A stretch of DNA of 64,000 nucleotides from Betaproteobacteria bacterium (GCA_016709965.1 JADJLT010000003.1:1-64000); one strand, 5' to 3'; positions 9,227-17,602 are shown, numbered from the stretch's first letter. Notes: a model not told the origin generated them from the letters alone. Program-made: numbers and translations.

Positions 9227-9315
9227 CCGCGCCTTTCGGGGGTGGCCGGCGACGGCTGCCCATTTGTTGTTTTACATCGACCGGCCAATCGCAGCCGGCG
9301 ATGAGGAGAATAACC

Positions 9316-9954
9316 ATGAGTCTAGGCCTTGTTGGTCGCAAGGTTGGCATGACTCGCATTTTTGCCGAGGATGGCGCGTCCATTCCGGTAACTGTGCTTG
9401 ACGTGTCTAACAATCGAGTGACCCAAGTAAAAACGCCGGAGATCGATGGCTACTCAGCCATTCAGGTCGCATTCGGCAAGCGCCGTGCCTCTCGTGTTTC
9501 GAAGCCCCTTGCTGGCCATCTGGCCAAGGCGGGTGTTGAAGCCGGGCATGTGCTCAAGGAATTCCTGATCGGTGCTGATCAGCTCGCCACTTTCAAGGCG
9601 GGCGACCAGGTTGCTGTCACTATTTTTGCCGAAGGGCAAAAGGTTGACGTGACCGGTAGCTCCATCGGTAAGGGTTTCCAGGGTGGCATCAAACGCCACA
9701 ACTTCAGTTCAAACCGTGCAACCCATGGTAACTCGCTGTCGCACAACGCGCCGGGTTCTATCGGTATGGCGCAGGATCCGGGTCGTGTTTTCCCGGGTAA
9801 GCGCATGGCCGGGCATATGGGTGATGTTCAATCCACGATGCAGGGACTGACGATTGTTCGCGTTGATGTCGAGCGCCAGTTGCTTCTGGTCAAGGGTGCT
9901 GTTCCTGGCGCCAAGGGTTCCGACGTCGTTGTGCGTCCGGCGGTCAAGGCTTAA
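9316..9954 (+). CDS. rplC: 50S ribosomal protein L3
   Basis: 212-residue L3, an early-assembling protein near the peptidyl transferase centre. Starts MSLGLVGRKVGMTRIF; the ATG at 9316 follows GAGGAG, and this beats the in-frame ATG at 9301, which would add five foreign residues. The conserved loop HGNSLSHNAPGSIGMAQDPG, containing the glutamine methylated in E. coli, is intact. First gene after the promoter at 9197-9226. Confidence 0.98.
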   Translation: MSLGLVGRKVGMTRIFAEDGASIPVTVLDVSNNRVTQVKTPEIDGYSAIQVAFGKRRASRVSKPLAGHLAKAGVEAGHVLKEFLIGADQLATFKAGDQVAVTIFAEGQKVDVTGSSIGKGFQGGIKRHNFSSNRATHGNSLSHNAPGSIGMAQDPGRVFPGKRMAGHMGDVQSTMQGLTIVRVDVERQLLLVKGAVPGAKGSDVVVRPAVKA

Positions 9955-9963
9955 GGGGGCGGC

Positions 9964-10587
9964 ATGGAACTTAATGTAATTAACGAACAAGGTCAGGAAG
10001 CTGCCAAGTTGCAGGCTTCCGACGTGCTGTTCGGTCGCGATTTCAACGAAGCTCTGGTTCACCAGATCGTCGTCGCCTATCAGGCGAATGCACGTTCCGG
10101 AGATCGCCAGCAGAAGGATCGCTCCGAAGTCCGTCACACCACGACCAAGCCGTGGCGCCAGAAGGGTACGGGCCGTGCCCGTGCTGGTAGCAATGGCAGC
10201 CCGCTGTGGCGTGGGGGTGGTCGGATTTTCCCGAACTCTCCTGAAGAAAATTTCAGCCAGAAGGTCAACAAGAAGATGTTCCGCGCCGGTATGGCTGCAA
10301 TCCTCTCCGAGTTGGCTCGTCAAGGTCGCATGGTCGTCATCGACGATCTGACCATTGAGGCTCCCAAGACCAAACTATTCACGCAAAAGCTGAAGAGCTT
10401 GGGTCTTGAGGGCAATCTTCTGGTTATTACGGATACGCTGAACGAGAATCTTTATCTGTCGTCGCGTAACCTGCCCAACGTTCTGGTCCTGGAGGCGCAA
10501 GAGGCCGATCCGGTTTCTCTGGTCCGCTTCGCCAAGGTTCTGGTAACCAAGAATGCGGTGGCCAAGTTCGAGGAGATGTGGGGATGA
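9964..10587 (+). CDS. rplD: 50S ribosomal protein L4
   Basis: 207-residue L4, which lines the peptide exit tunnel through its extended loop (KPWRQKGTGRARAGS, then PLWRGGG). In enterobacteria it also represses the S10 operon; no E. coli-type S10 leader was recognised here. Its stop overlaps the rplW start (ATGA, 10584-10587), indicating translational coupling. Confidence 0.98.
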   Translation: MELNVINEQGQEAAKLQASDVLFGRDFNEALVHQIVVAYQANARSGDRQQKDRSEVRHTTTKPWRQKGTGRARAGSNGSPLWRGGGRIFPNSPEENFSQKVNKKMFRAGMAAILSELARQGRMVVIDDLTIEAPKTKLFTQKLKSLGLEGNLLVITDTLNENLYLSSRNLPNVLVLEAQEADPVSLVRFAKVLVTKNAVAKFEEMWG

Positions 10588-10886
10588 ACCAACAGCGTCT
10601 GATGCAGGTGCTGCTAGCACCGCAAATCTCCGAGAAGGCAACCTACGTTGCTGACAAACACGATCAGGTTATTTTCCGTGTTTGCTCCGATGCAACCAAA
10701 CCCGAGATCAAGGCCGCAGTCGAGCTCTTGTTCAAAGTTGAAGTTGAGGCCGTTCAGGTCGCCAACGTCAAGGGCAAGGTCAAGCGCTTCAAGGGTGCAA
10801 CTGGTCGTCGCAAGGGCTGGAAAAAAGCCTACGTTAGCCTTAAGGCCGGTCAGGAAATTAATTTTGTTGAAGGGGGGAATGCCTAA
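10584..10886 (+). CDS. rplW: 50S ribosomal protein L23
   Basis: 100-residue L23, located at the tunnel exit where trigger factor and SRP dock. Start chosen at the ATG 10584 (MNQQRLMQVLLAPQISEKAT), which overlaps the rplD stop and lies close behind GAGG. Conserved KVKRFKGATGRRKGWKKAYV loop present. Its stop overlaps the rplB start by one base (TAATG). Confidence 0.97.
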   Translation: MNQQRLMQVLLAPQISEKATYVADKHDQVIFRVCSDATKPEIKAAVELLFKVEVEAVQVANVKGKVKRFKGATGRRKGWKKAYVSLKAGQEINFVEGGNA

Positions 10887-11713
10887 TGGCTCTCGTTAAA
10901 GTCAAGCCGACTTCCCCTGGTCGTCGCGCCGTCGTGCTGGTGGTCAATGCCAATCTGCACAAAGGTAAGCCATTCGCCGCCTTGGTTGAGGCCAAGTCGG
11001 GTAATGCCGGCCGCAACAACAATGGTCGCATCACTGTTCGCCATCAGGGCGGTGGTCATAAGCAGGCTTATCGTGTCATCGATTTCAAGCGCAACAAGGA
11101 CGGGATCCCGGCCAAGGTTGAGCGTCTGGAATATGATCCGAACCGCACTGCCAATATCGCGCTGCTGTGTTATGCCGATGGCGAGCGCCGCTACATCATC
11201 GCCAACAAGGGCATGGTGGTTGGTCAGCCGATCATGAGTGGCTCTGAAGCTCCGATCAAGTCTGGCAATGCTCTGCCGATTCGCAATATTCCGGTTGGTA
11301 CGACCATTTGCTGTGTTGAAATGCTGCCAGGCAAGGGTGCGCAAATCGCTCGCTCTGCCGGTACTTCCGTTCAGCTGCTGGCTCGTGAAGGTTCTTACGC
11401 CCAGATCCGTCTCCGCTCTGGCGAAGTGCGTCGCGTGCATGTCGAATGCCGCGCAACCATCGGTGAAGTTGGCAACGAAGAGCACAACCTGCGCAAGTTC
11501 GGCAAGGCCGGTGCTATGCGTTGGCGTGGTATTCGCCCGACCGTTCGTGGTACCGCCATGAACCCGGTCGATCACCCCCACGGTGGTGGTGAAGGTCGTA
11601 CCGGCGAAGGTCGCGTGCCAGTCAATCCGTGGGGTCAGCCCACCAAGGGTTACCGCACCCGCAGCAACAAGCGCACGAACAGCATGATCGTTCAGCGCCG
11701 TCATAAGCGTTAA
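10886..11713 (+). CDS. rplB: 50S ribosomal protein L2
   Basis: 275-residue L2, needed for subunit association and peptidyl transferase activity. Starts MALVKVKPTSPGRR and contains the highly conserved NPVDHPHGGGEGR segment with its essential histidine, plus the basic tail RSNKRTNSMIVQRRHKR. Length matches the family (about 274). AGGGGGG precedes the start inside the rplW coding region. Confidence 0.98.
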   Translation: MALVKVKPTSPGRRAVVLVVNANLHKGKPFAALVEAKSGNAGRNNNGRITVRHQGGGHKQAYRVIDFKRNKDGIPAKVERLEYDPNRTANIALLCYADGERRYIIANKGMVVGQPIMSGSEAPIKSGNALPIRNIPVGTTICCVEMLPGKGAQIARSAGTSVQLLAREGSYAQIRLRSGEVRRVHVECRATIGEVGNEEHNLRKFGKAGAMRWRGIRPTVRGTAMNPVDHPHGGGEGRTGEGRVPVNPWGQPTKGYRTRSNKRTNSMIVQRRHKR

Positions 11714-11723
11714 GGGGTAGGAA

Positions 11724-11999
11724 ATGGGACGTTCTCTCAAAAAGGGCCCGTTTGTTGATGCACACCTGATCGACAAAGTCGAAGCAGTTCGTGCTACCAG
11801 CGACAAGCGCCCGATCAAGACATGGTCGCGTCGTTCAACGATCCTCCCCGAGTTTATCGGTCTGACTATTGCTGTCCATAACGGAAAGCAGCATATCCCG
11901 GTGTTCGTCACCGAGAATATGGTCGGTCACAAGCTCGGCGAGTTCTCGCTGACCCGGACGTTCAAGGGTCATACCGCCGGCAAAAAGGCCAAGAAGTAA
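11724..11999 (+). CDS. rpsS: 30S ribosomal protein S19
   Basis: 91-residue S19, a head protein that contacts S13 and the A-site tRNA. Starts MGRSLKKGPFVDAHL; conserved TWSRRSTILPEFIGLTIAVHNG and GEFSLTRTF segments present. Ten bases after rplB and nine before rplV. Confidence 0.98.
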   Translation: MGRSLKKGPFVDAHLIDKVEAVRATSDKRPIKTWSRRSTILPEFIGLTIAVHNGKQHIPVFVTENMVGHKLGEFSLTRTFKGHTAGKKAKK

Positions 12000-12008
12000 G
12001 GAGCTGAC

Positions 12009-12338
12009 ATGGAAACTCGTGCAAGTCTACGGGGCGTACGCCTCTCCGAGCAAAAAGGCCGCCTAGTGGCGGACTTGGTGCGCGGCAAGCCGGTTGGTCA
12101 GGCTCTAAACATCCTGGCTTTCTGCCCGAAAAAGGGCGCTGGTATTGTCAAGAAGGTTCTTGAGTCGGCAATCGCCAACGCCGAGCACAACGATGGTGCT
12201 GATATCGACGAACTGATGGTCAAGACCATCTACGTCGAAAAAGGCATGGTGCTGAAGCGCTTTACGGCGCGCGCCAAGGGTCGTGGCAATCGGATCGTCA
12301 AGCCGACCTGCCATATCTATCTGACCGTTGGTAACTAA
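12009..12338 (+). CDS. rplV: 50S ribosomal protein L22
   Basis: 109-residue L22, whose beta-hairpin lines the exit tunnel next to L4. Starts METRASLRGVRLSEQKGRLVADLVRGK; the hairpin region (KRFTARAKGRGNRIVKPTCH) is intact with no deletion of the kind linked to macrolide resistance. Ribosome-binding site AAGGAG at 11998-12003. Nine bases before rpsC. Confidence 0.98.
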   Translation: METRASLRGVRLSEQKGRLVADLVRGKPVGQALNILAFCPKKGAGIVKKVLESAIANAEHNDGADIDELMVKTIYVEKGMVLKRFTARAKGRGNRIVKPTCHIYLTVGN

Positions 12339-12347
12339 GGAAGAGCC

Positions 12348-13139
12348 ATGGGACAGAAAATTCATCCGACTGGCTTTCGTCTGGCAGTCACCAAAAACTG
12401 GAGTTCACGCTGGTACGCTAACAGCAAGGACTTTCCGGGCATGCTTAATGAAGACATCAAGGTTCGTGAGTATCTGAAGCGTAAGCTCGCGCACGCGTCT
12501 GTCGGCCGTGTGCTGATCGAGCGTCCAGCGAAGAATGCTCGTGTCACGGTTTACTCGGCTCGACCGGGTGTCGTTATCGGCAAGAAGGGCGAAGATATCG
12601 AACAACTTCGTTCGGATCTTCAGCGCATCATGGGCGTTCCTGTCCATGTGTCGATCGAAGAAATCCGCAAGCCGGAAATCGATGCGCAGCTGATCGCAGA
12701 TTCGATTGCCCAGCAACTCGAAAAGCGCATCATGTTCCGTCGTGCCATGAAGCGTGCAATGCAAAATGCAATGCGTCTTGGTGCCCAGGGTATCAAGGTC
12801 ATGAGTGCTGGTCGTCTTAATGGTGCTGAAATTGCTCGCAGCGAGTGGTATCGCGAAGGCCGTGTGCCATTGCATACCCTGCGTGCTGACATTGACTACG
12901 CAACCTCGGAAGCGCTGACCACCTACGGCATCATTGGTATCAAGGTCTGGGTTTACAAGGGTGACATGCTTGATCGCAATGAGCAGCCGGCAGTTGAAGA
13001 GCCAGCAGCTGATGACCGTCGTCCGCGTCGCGCTCCGGGCAAGCCGGAAGGCGACAAGCCGCGTACCCGTACCGTCAAGAAGGCTGATGGTAATGGCGCT
13101 GGCGCTCCGGACAAGCGTGTAAGAAAGGCAGGTGCTTAA
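12348..13139 (+). CDS. rpsC: 30S ribosomal protein S3
   Basis: 263-residue S3, part of the mRNA entry channel and its helicase activity. Starts MGQKIHPTGFRLAVTKNW. The KH domain contains GVVIGKKGEDIE. It is about 30 residues longer than the E. coli protein (233): an Arg/Lys/Pro/Asp-rich low-complexity tail runs from about residue 222 to the end. Such tails are common in betaproteobacterial S3. Confidence 0.98.
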   Translation: MGQKIHPTGFRLAVTKNWSSRWYANSKDFPGMLNEDIKVREYLKRKLAHASVGRVLIERPAKNARVTVYSARPGVVIGKKGEDIEQLRSDLQRIMGVPVHVSIEEIRKPEIDAQLIADSIAQQLEKRIMFRRAMKRAMQNAMRLGAQGIKVMSAGRLNGAEIARSEWYREGRVPLHTLRADIDYATSEALTTYGIIGIKVWVYKGDMLDRNEQPAVEEPAADDRRPRRAPGKPEGDKPRTRTVKKADGNGAGAPDKRVRKAGA

Positions 13140-13140
13140 C

Positions 13141-13554
13141 ATGCTGCAACCAAATCGCCGCAAGTTCCGCAAGGAGCACAAGGGGCGCAACGAAGGTCTG
13201 GCTACCCGCGGCACCAAGGTGTCGTTCGGTGAGTGGGGCCTGAAGGCGACCGGTCGTGGTCGCTTGACGGCTCGTCAGATCGAAGCTGCCCGCCGTGCAA
13301 TGACTCGTCACATTAAGCGTGGCGGCCGCATCTGGATTCGTATTTTCCCGGATAAGCCAGTTTCGAAGAAGCCTGCCGAAGTCCGTATGGGTAACGGTAA
13401 GGGGAATCCGGAATACTGGGTTGCTGAAATCCAGCCGGGTAAAGTTCTATATGAAATGGATGGCGTGAATGAAGCGCTGGCTCGCGAGGCTTTTGCCCTT
13501 GCTGCTGCCAAGTTGCCGATTGCCACCACCTTCGTGACTCGTCATCTGGGGTAA
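13141..13554 (+). CDS. rplP: 50S ribosomal protein L16
   Basis: 137-residue L16, which helps organise the A-site region of the large subunit. Start placed at the ATG 13141 (MLQPNRRKFRKEHKGRN), directly after the rpsC stop; an upstream in-frame start would add three residues inside rpsC. Contains the conserved arginine region (RMGNGKGNPEYWVA). Two bases before rpmC. Confidence 0.98.
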   Translation: MLQPNRRKFRKEHKGRNEGLATRGTKVSFGEWGLKATGRGRLTARQIEAARRAMTRHIKRGGRIWIRIFPDKPVSKKPAEVRMGNGKGNPEYWVAEIQPGKVLYEMDGVNEALAREAFALAAAKLPIATTFVTRHLG

Positions 13555-13556
13555 TC

Positions 13557-13751
13557 ATGAAAGCTAGTGAATTGAGAACCAAGAGCGTGGACGAGCTCAA
13601 CAAGGAATTGCTGGACCTGTTGAGGGCCCAGTTCGGTATGCGTATGCAGCTCGCTACCCAGCAGCTGTCCAATACCAGCCAAATGTCCAAGGTGCGTCGC
13701 GACATCGCTCGCGTTCGCACGCTTATCCGTGAAAAGGCGGTGCAGCAATGA
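13557..13751 (+). CDS. rpmC: 50S ribosomal protein L29
   Basis: 64-residue L29, a small helical protein near the tunnel exit. Starts MKASELRTKSVDELNKELLDLLR and contains the family core FGMRMQLATQQLSNTSQ and RRDIARVRTLI. Its stop overlaps the rpsQ start (ATGA, 13748-13751). Confidence 0.97.
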   Translation: MKASELRTKSVDELNKELLDLLRAQFGMRMQLATQQLSNTSQMSKVRRDIARVRTLIREKAVQQ

Positions 13752-14014
13752 GCGAAACCACCAGTAGCAAACGTACTCTCGTCGGTCGTGTTGTCAGCGA
13801 CAAGATGGAAAAGACGGTTACCGTCCTCGTCGAACGTAAGGTCAAGCACCCCATGTACGGCAAGGTGATGGTTCGTTCCAAAAAGTATCACGCCCACAAT
13901 GAGGGTAATTCGGCCAGGGCTGGCGATCTCGTCGAGATCGTCGAAACCCGTCCGGTTTCTCGCACGAAGACTTGGGCAGTGACAAGTGTTCTTGAGAAGG
14001 CGATCGTCGTATAA
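13748..14014 (+). CDS. rpsQ: 30S ribosomal protein S17
   Basis: 88-residue S17, an early 16S rRNA binder with an OB fold. Contains LVGRVVSDKMEKTVTVLVER and HPMYGKVMVRSKKYHAH, both family hallmarks. Last gene of the S10 operon: a terminator hairpin with an embedded promoter follows at 14034-14077. The start overlaps the rpmC stop. Confidence 0.98.
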   Translation: MSETTSSKRTLVGRVVSDKMEKTVTVLVERKVKHPMYGKVMVRSKKYHAHNEGNSARAGDLVEIVETRPVSRTKTWAVTSVLEKAIVV

Positions 14015-14033
14015 CGAAAGTTTCTTAAAATGC

Positions 14034-14063
14034 TTGCGCAGTCTTGAGAGAAGCCGGTATAAT
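14034..14063 (+). promoter_or_regulatory. Sigma-70 promoter of the spc operon
   Basis: TTGCGC (14034-14039), 18-bp spacer and TATAAT (14058-14063), about 105 bases before rplN. The TATAAT is exactly the six-base loop of the S10 terminator hairpin. The G/C-rich sequence after the -10 (CCGGC) fits a stringently controlled promoter. Confidence 0.75.
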
Positions 14064-14077
14064 CCGGCTTCTTTTTT
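14049..14077 (+). terminator. Intrinsic terminator of the S10 operon
   Basis: Perfect 9-bp stem AGAAGCCGG (14049-14057) / CCGGCTTCT (14064-14072), six-base loop TATAAT, then a run of six T (14072-14077). It has the form of a textbook intrinsic terminator for transcripts arriving from rpsQ and shares its loop with the downstream promoter. Confidence 0.85.
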
Positions 14078-14168
14078 GCAGACGTCTTCCTGACAGACTG
14101 CAAATTTGTTCAACCCGTACGGGTTCCAAGACTGACCGCGCAGGCGGATTAAGTTGGAGTTAATTTAA

Positions 14169-14537
14169 ATGATTCAGATGCAGACAACTCTGGATGTCGC
14201 CGATAACACCGGCGCACGTTCAGTAATGTGTATCAAAGTGCTGGGTGGGTCCAGGCGCCGTTATGCAGGCATTGGTGACATCATCAAGGTCAGCATCAAG
14301 GATGCTGCGCCGCGTGGCCGCGTCAAAAAAGGCGACGTATATAACGCCGTGGTGGTTCGTACCGCCAAGGGTGTTCGTCGTGCGGATGGCTCGCTGGTTC
14401 GCTTTGATGGCAATGCCGCAGTTCTTCTCAACAACAAGCTCGAGCCGATCGGCACGCGCATCTTTGGCCCGGTGACCCGCGAACTGCGTACCGAGCGCTT
14501 TATGAAGATCGTGTCCTTGGCTCCAGAAGTGCTGTAA
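14169..14537 (+). CDS. rplN: 50S ribosomal protein L14
   Basis: 122-residue L14, at the subunit interface. Starts MIQMQTTLDVADNTGARSVMCIKVLGGS and contains the conserved VKKGDVYNAVVVRT region. GGAG about 10 bases before the ATG. First gene of the spc operon, read from the promoter at 14034-14063 through a roughly 100-base leader. Confidence 0.98.
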   Translation: MIQMQTTLDVADNTGARSVMCIKVLGGSRRRYAGIGDIIKVSIKDAAPRGRVKKGDVYNAVVVRTAKGVRRADGSLVRFDGNAAVLLNNKLEPIGTRIFGPVTRELRTERFMKIVSLAPEVL

Positions 14538-14547
14538 GGGGCTGGCC

Positions 14548-14865
14548 ATGGAAAAAATTCGTAAAGGCGACGAAATCGTCGTTGTTACCGGTAAAGACAA
14601 GGGCAAGCGCGGTACCGTGCTACGTCGTGTCGATGATGAGCATGTGCTTGTCGAGGGTGTCAATCGTGCCAAGAAGCACGTGAAGCCGAATCCTGTAAAG
14701 GGTGTGGCTGGTGGCATCGTAGATAAAGATATGCCTATTCATATCTCCAATGTTGCGCTGTTTAATCCTGCTACCAAGAAAGCCGATCGCGTTGGCTTCA
14801 AGGCGCTTGATGACGGCCGCAAGGTTCGCGTGTTCAAGTCGAACGGCGAACTGGTAAACGCATAA
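14548..14865 (+). CDS. rplX: 50S ribosomal protein L24
   Basis: 105-residue L24, an assembly initiator of the large subunit. The KOW motif is clear (KGDEIVVVTGKDKGKRGTV, residues about 6-24). Ten bases after rplN, nine before rplE; ordinary in length and sequence. Confidence 0.98.
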   Translation: MEKIRKGDEIVVVTGKDKGKRGTVLRRVDDEHVLVEGVNRAKKHVKPNPVKGVAGGIVDKDMPIHISNVALFNPATKKADRVGFKALDDGRKVRVFKSNGELVNA

Positions 14866-14874
14866 GGAGTGGTC

Positions 14875-15414
14875 ATGGCGCGTTTGCAGCAGTTTTACAA
14901 GGACACCGTTGTTGCTGATCTGAGTAAACAATTCGGTTACAAGTCCGTTATGGAAGTCCCGCGTATCACCAAGATCACCCTGAACATGGGTGTCGGTGAG
15001 GCTGTCGCGGATAAGAAGGTTCTCGAAAATGCCGTTGGCGACATGCAGAAGATCGCAGGTCAAAAGCCGGTGACGACCAAGGCCCGCAAGTCTATTGCTG
15101 GCTTCAAGATTCGTGACGGCTACCCGATTGGTTGCATGGTCACGCTTCGTGGTCCGCGCATGTTCGAATTCCTTGATCGCTTGGTGACTATTGCTTTGCC
15201 TCGTGTTCGCGACTTCCGTGGTGTTTCTGGCAAGGGTTTTGATGGCCAGGGCAACTACAACATGGGTGTCAAAGAGCAGATCATTTTCCCGGAAATCGAG
15301 TACGACAAGATCGATGCTCTCCGGGGTATGAACATCAGCATCACCACGACCGCGAAATCCGACGCAGAAGCCAAGGCTCTGTTGGCGGCGTTCAAGTTCC
15401 CGTTCAAGAATTGA
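14875..15414 (+). CDS. rplE: 50S ribosomal protein L5
   Basis: 179-residue L5, which binds 5S rRNA in the central protuberance. ATG 14875 (MARLQQFYKDTVVADLSKQF) is preferred: AAGGAG lies at 14864-14869 and the family length results. The in-frame GTG at 14869 is too close to that site. Conserved RITKITLNMGVGEA and GNYNMGVKEQIIFPEI segments present. Confidence 0.98.
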   Translation: MARLQQFYKDTVVADLSKQFGYKSVMEVPRITKITLNMGVGEAVADKKVLENAVGDMQKIAGQKPVTTKARKSIAGFKIRDGYPIGCMVTLRGPRMFEFLDRLVTIALPRVRDFRGVSGKGFDGQGNYNMGVKEQIIFPEIEYDKIDALRGMNISITTTAKSDAEAKALLAAFKFPFKN

Positions 15415-15421
15415 GGCAATC

Positions 15422-15727
15422 ATGGCAAAACTTGCTCTGATCAACCGTGAAGAAAAGCGCCGCAAGCTGGTGGCTCAGTACGCCAAGAAGCGTGCTGCCC
15501 TCGAGGCGATTTTCAATAACGCGAGCCTGTCTGACGATGAGCGTTACGCTGCCCGTCTGAAGTTCCAGGCCTTGCCGCGTAACTCGAGCCCGTCTCGTCT
15601 GCGCAATCGTTGCCAGCTGACCGGTCGTCCGCGTGGTGTTTTCCGTAAGTTCGGTCTGTGCCGTCACAAGATCCGCGAACTGGCCTTCAATGGCGAAGTT
15701 CCGGGTGTTGTTAAAGCCAGCTGGTAA
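15422..15727 (+). CDS. rpsN: 30S ribosomal protein S14
   Basis: 101-residue S14 of the long, zinc-free type (no CxxC pairs). Contains the family signature RLRNRCQLTGRPRGVFRKF and the end VPGVVKASW. It assembles in the head of the small subunit. Seven bases after rplE. Confidence 0.98.
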   Translation: MAKLALINREEKRRKLVAQYAKKRAALEAIFNNASLSDDERYAARLKFQALPRNSSPSRLRNRCQLTGRPRGVFRKFGLCRHKIRELAFNGEVPGVVKASW

Positions 15728-15742
15728 AAAGGAGATTCAGAA

Positions 15743-16138
15743 ATGGCTATGAGCGATCCGATCGCGGACATGCTGACTCGCATCCGCAACGCCCAGCTCG
15801 CCGAAAAGGCGTCTGTCTCCATGCCCTCGTCCAAAGTCAAGGTGGCCATTGCTGCTGTGCTGAAAGATGAAGGCTACGTCGATGATTTCGCAGTTCGTCA
15901 GGCTGATGGCAAGCCGACCCTCGAGATTGCACTCAAGTATTACGCCGGTCGTCCGGTCATTGAGCGCATCGAGCGTGTTTCCAAGCCTGGTCTGCGTATT
16001 TACAAGGGCTGCGAGGATATTCCTCGCGTCATGAACGGTTTGGGTGTCGCCATTGTGTCGACTCCCAAGGGCGTCATGACTGATCGCAAGGCTCGCGCCA
16101 GCAAGGTCGGCGGCGAAGTTCTTTGCATCGTGGCGTAA
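15743..16138 (+). CDS. rpsH: 30S ribosomal protein S8
   Basis: 131-residue S8, which binds 16S rRNA helix 21 and, in E. coli, represses the spc operon. Starts MAMSDPIADMLTRIRNAQ; AAGGAG at 15729-15734 favours the first ATG over the second two codons later. C-terminal signature STPKGVMTDRKAR and GGEVLCIVA present. Confidence 0.98.
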   Translation: MAMSDPIADMLTRIRNAQLAEKASVSMPSSKVKVAIAAVLKDEGYVDDFAVRQADGKPTLEIALKYYAGRPVIERIERVSKPGLRIYKGCEDIPRVMNGLGVAIVSTPKGVMTDRKARASKVGGEVLCIVA

Positions 16139-16148
16139 GGGGAAATTT

Positions 16149-16679
16149 ATGTCTCGTATTGGTAAGAATCCAATTATTCTCCCCGCCGGCGTTGAAGTTT
16201 CGGTTGGTGAGCAAATCACTGTCAAGGGCCCGCTGGGTTCCTTGAAGACGATTGCTCATCCGTCCGTAAAGGTTTCCGTCGAAGGTCAGAATGTTCAGGT
16301 GTCCAAGATTGATGGTGCGGTGAATGCCGATGCCATGTGGGGCACGATGCGTGCGAATCTGAACAATATGGTTAACGGTGTGTCCAAGGGCTTCGAGCGC
16401 AAGCTTCAGTTGGTTGGCGTGGGATATCGCGCCCAGGCTCAGGGCGATGTCCTGAATCTGTCGCTGGGCTTTTCACATCCTGTGGCGCATAAGATGCCCG
16501 CAGGTGTGAAGGTCGAGTGCCCGACCCAGACCGAAATCCTGATCAAGGGGGCTGACAAGCAACAGGTCGGCCAGGTTGCTGCCGAAGTTCGTGCATATCG
16601 TAAGCCGGAGCCCTACAAGGGCAAGGGCGTTCGGTACTCGGACGAAGTGGTGGTTATCAAGGAAACCAAGAAGAAGTAA
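16149..16679 (+). CDS. rplF: 50S ribosomal protein L6
   Basis: 176-residue L6 with the two related domains of the family. Starts MSRIGKNPIILPAGVEV; the C-terminal signature RKPEPYKGKGVRYSDE is intact. It lies near the factor-binding region of the large subunit. Ten bases after rpsH and nine before rplR. Confidence 0.98.
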   Translation: MSRIGKNPIILPAGVEVSVGEQITVKGPLGSLKTIAHPSVKVSVEGQNVQVSKIDGAVNADAMWGTMRANLNNMVNGVSKGFERKLQLVGVGYRAQAQGDVLNLSLGFSHPVAHKMPAGVKVECPTQTEILIKGADKQQVGQVAAEVRAYRKPEPYKGKGVRYSDEVVVIKETKKK

Positions 16680-16688
16680 GGGTGGCAT

Positions 16689-17045
16689 ATGTTTAATAAG
16701 AAACAAGCGCGTTTGCGCCGTTCCCGCCAAACCCGGGCCAAAATTGCCGAGCTTAAGGCTGTTCGGTTGTGTGTCAATCGCACCAACTGTCATATTTACG
16801 CACAGATCATTTCGCCTTGCGGCGGTAAGGTTCTGGCTTCGGCTTCCACGCTGGAAACGGGTGTCCGCAATGACATTCCGAACGGCGGTAACAAGGCTGC
16901 TGCCACTTCGGTGGGCAAGCTGATTGCCGAGCGCGCCAAGGCGGCCGGCATTGAGCAGGTGGCTTTTGATCGTTCCGGCCTTCAGTATCACGGTCGTGTT
17001 CAGGCGTTGGCGGAAGCTGCGCGTGAAGCCGGTCTGAAGTTCTGA
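16689..17045 (+). CDS. rplR: 50S ribosomal protein L18
   Basis: 118-residue L18, a 5S rRNA binder that partners L5. Basic N terminus (MFNKKQARLRRSRQTRAKI) followed by the conserved core NRTNCHIYAQIISP and the end FDRSGLQYHGRVQALAEAAREAGLKF in family form. Twenty-six bases before rpsE. Confidence 0.97.
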   Translation: MFNKKQARLRRSRQTRAKIAELKAVRLCVNRTNCHIYAQIISPCGGKVLASASTLETGVRNDIPNGGNKAAATSVGKLIAERAKAAGIEQVAFDRSGLQYHGRVQALAEAAREAGLKF

Positions 17046-17071
17046 TTGCTGCGAAAGGATAAGGTTAGAAA

Positions 17072-17599
17072 ATGGCTAAACCTGATAGAAACAAGAAGCC
17101 GCAACAGAATGAAGAGCGCGATGATGGCATGCGCGAAAAAATGGTTGCGGTCAATCGCGTCACCAAAGTGGTTAAGGGCGGCCGTATTCTCGGTTTCGCA
17201 GCCCTGACCGTTGTCGGTGACGGCGATGGCAGCATCGGCATGGGCAAGGGCAAGTCCCGCGAAGTCCCGGTCGCTGCCCAAAAGGCAATGGATGAGGCTC
17301 GTCGCAAGATGGCCAAGGTCAGCCTGAAGAACGGCACTGTTCATCACACCGTGATGGGCCGTCATGGCGCAACGACCGTGATGATCCAGCCGGCTCCCGA
17401 AGGTACTGGCATTATCGCTGGCGGCGCTATGCGTGCCGTCTTCGAGGTCGTCGGCGTCACCAATGTGGTTGCCAAGGCTCATGGCTCAACCAATCCCTAC
17501 AATATCGTGCGTGCCACTATCGACGGTTTGTCGAAGGTGAATACGCCGGCCGAGATCGCCGCCAAGCGTGGTCTATCGGTTGAGCGAGTCCTGGGGTAA
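17072..17599 (+). CDS. rpsE: 30S ribosomal protein S5
   Basis: 175-residue S5, with S4 and S3 forming the mRNA entry site and influencing accuracy. The double-stranded RNA-binding fold (MREKMVAVNRVTKVVKGGR) and the domain 2 glycine-rich segment GIIAGGAMRAVFE are present. AAAGGA precedes the ATG. Three bases before rpmD, so tightly coupled. Confidence 0.98.
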   Translation: MAKPDRNKKPQQNEERDDGMREKMVAVNRVTKVVKGGRILGFAALTVVGDGDGSIGMGKGKSREVPVAAQKAMDEARRKMAKVSLKNGTVHHTVMGRHGATTVMIQPAPEGTGIIAGGAMRAVFEVVGVTNVVAKAHGSTNPYNIVRATIDGLSKVNTPAEIAAKRGLSVERVLG

Positions 17600-17602
17600 G
17601 TC

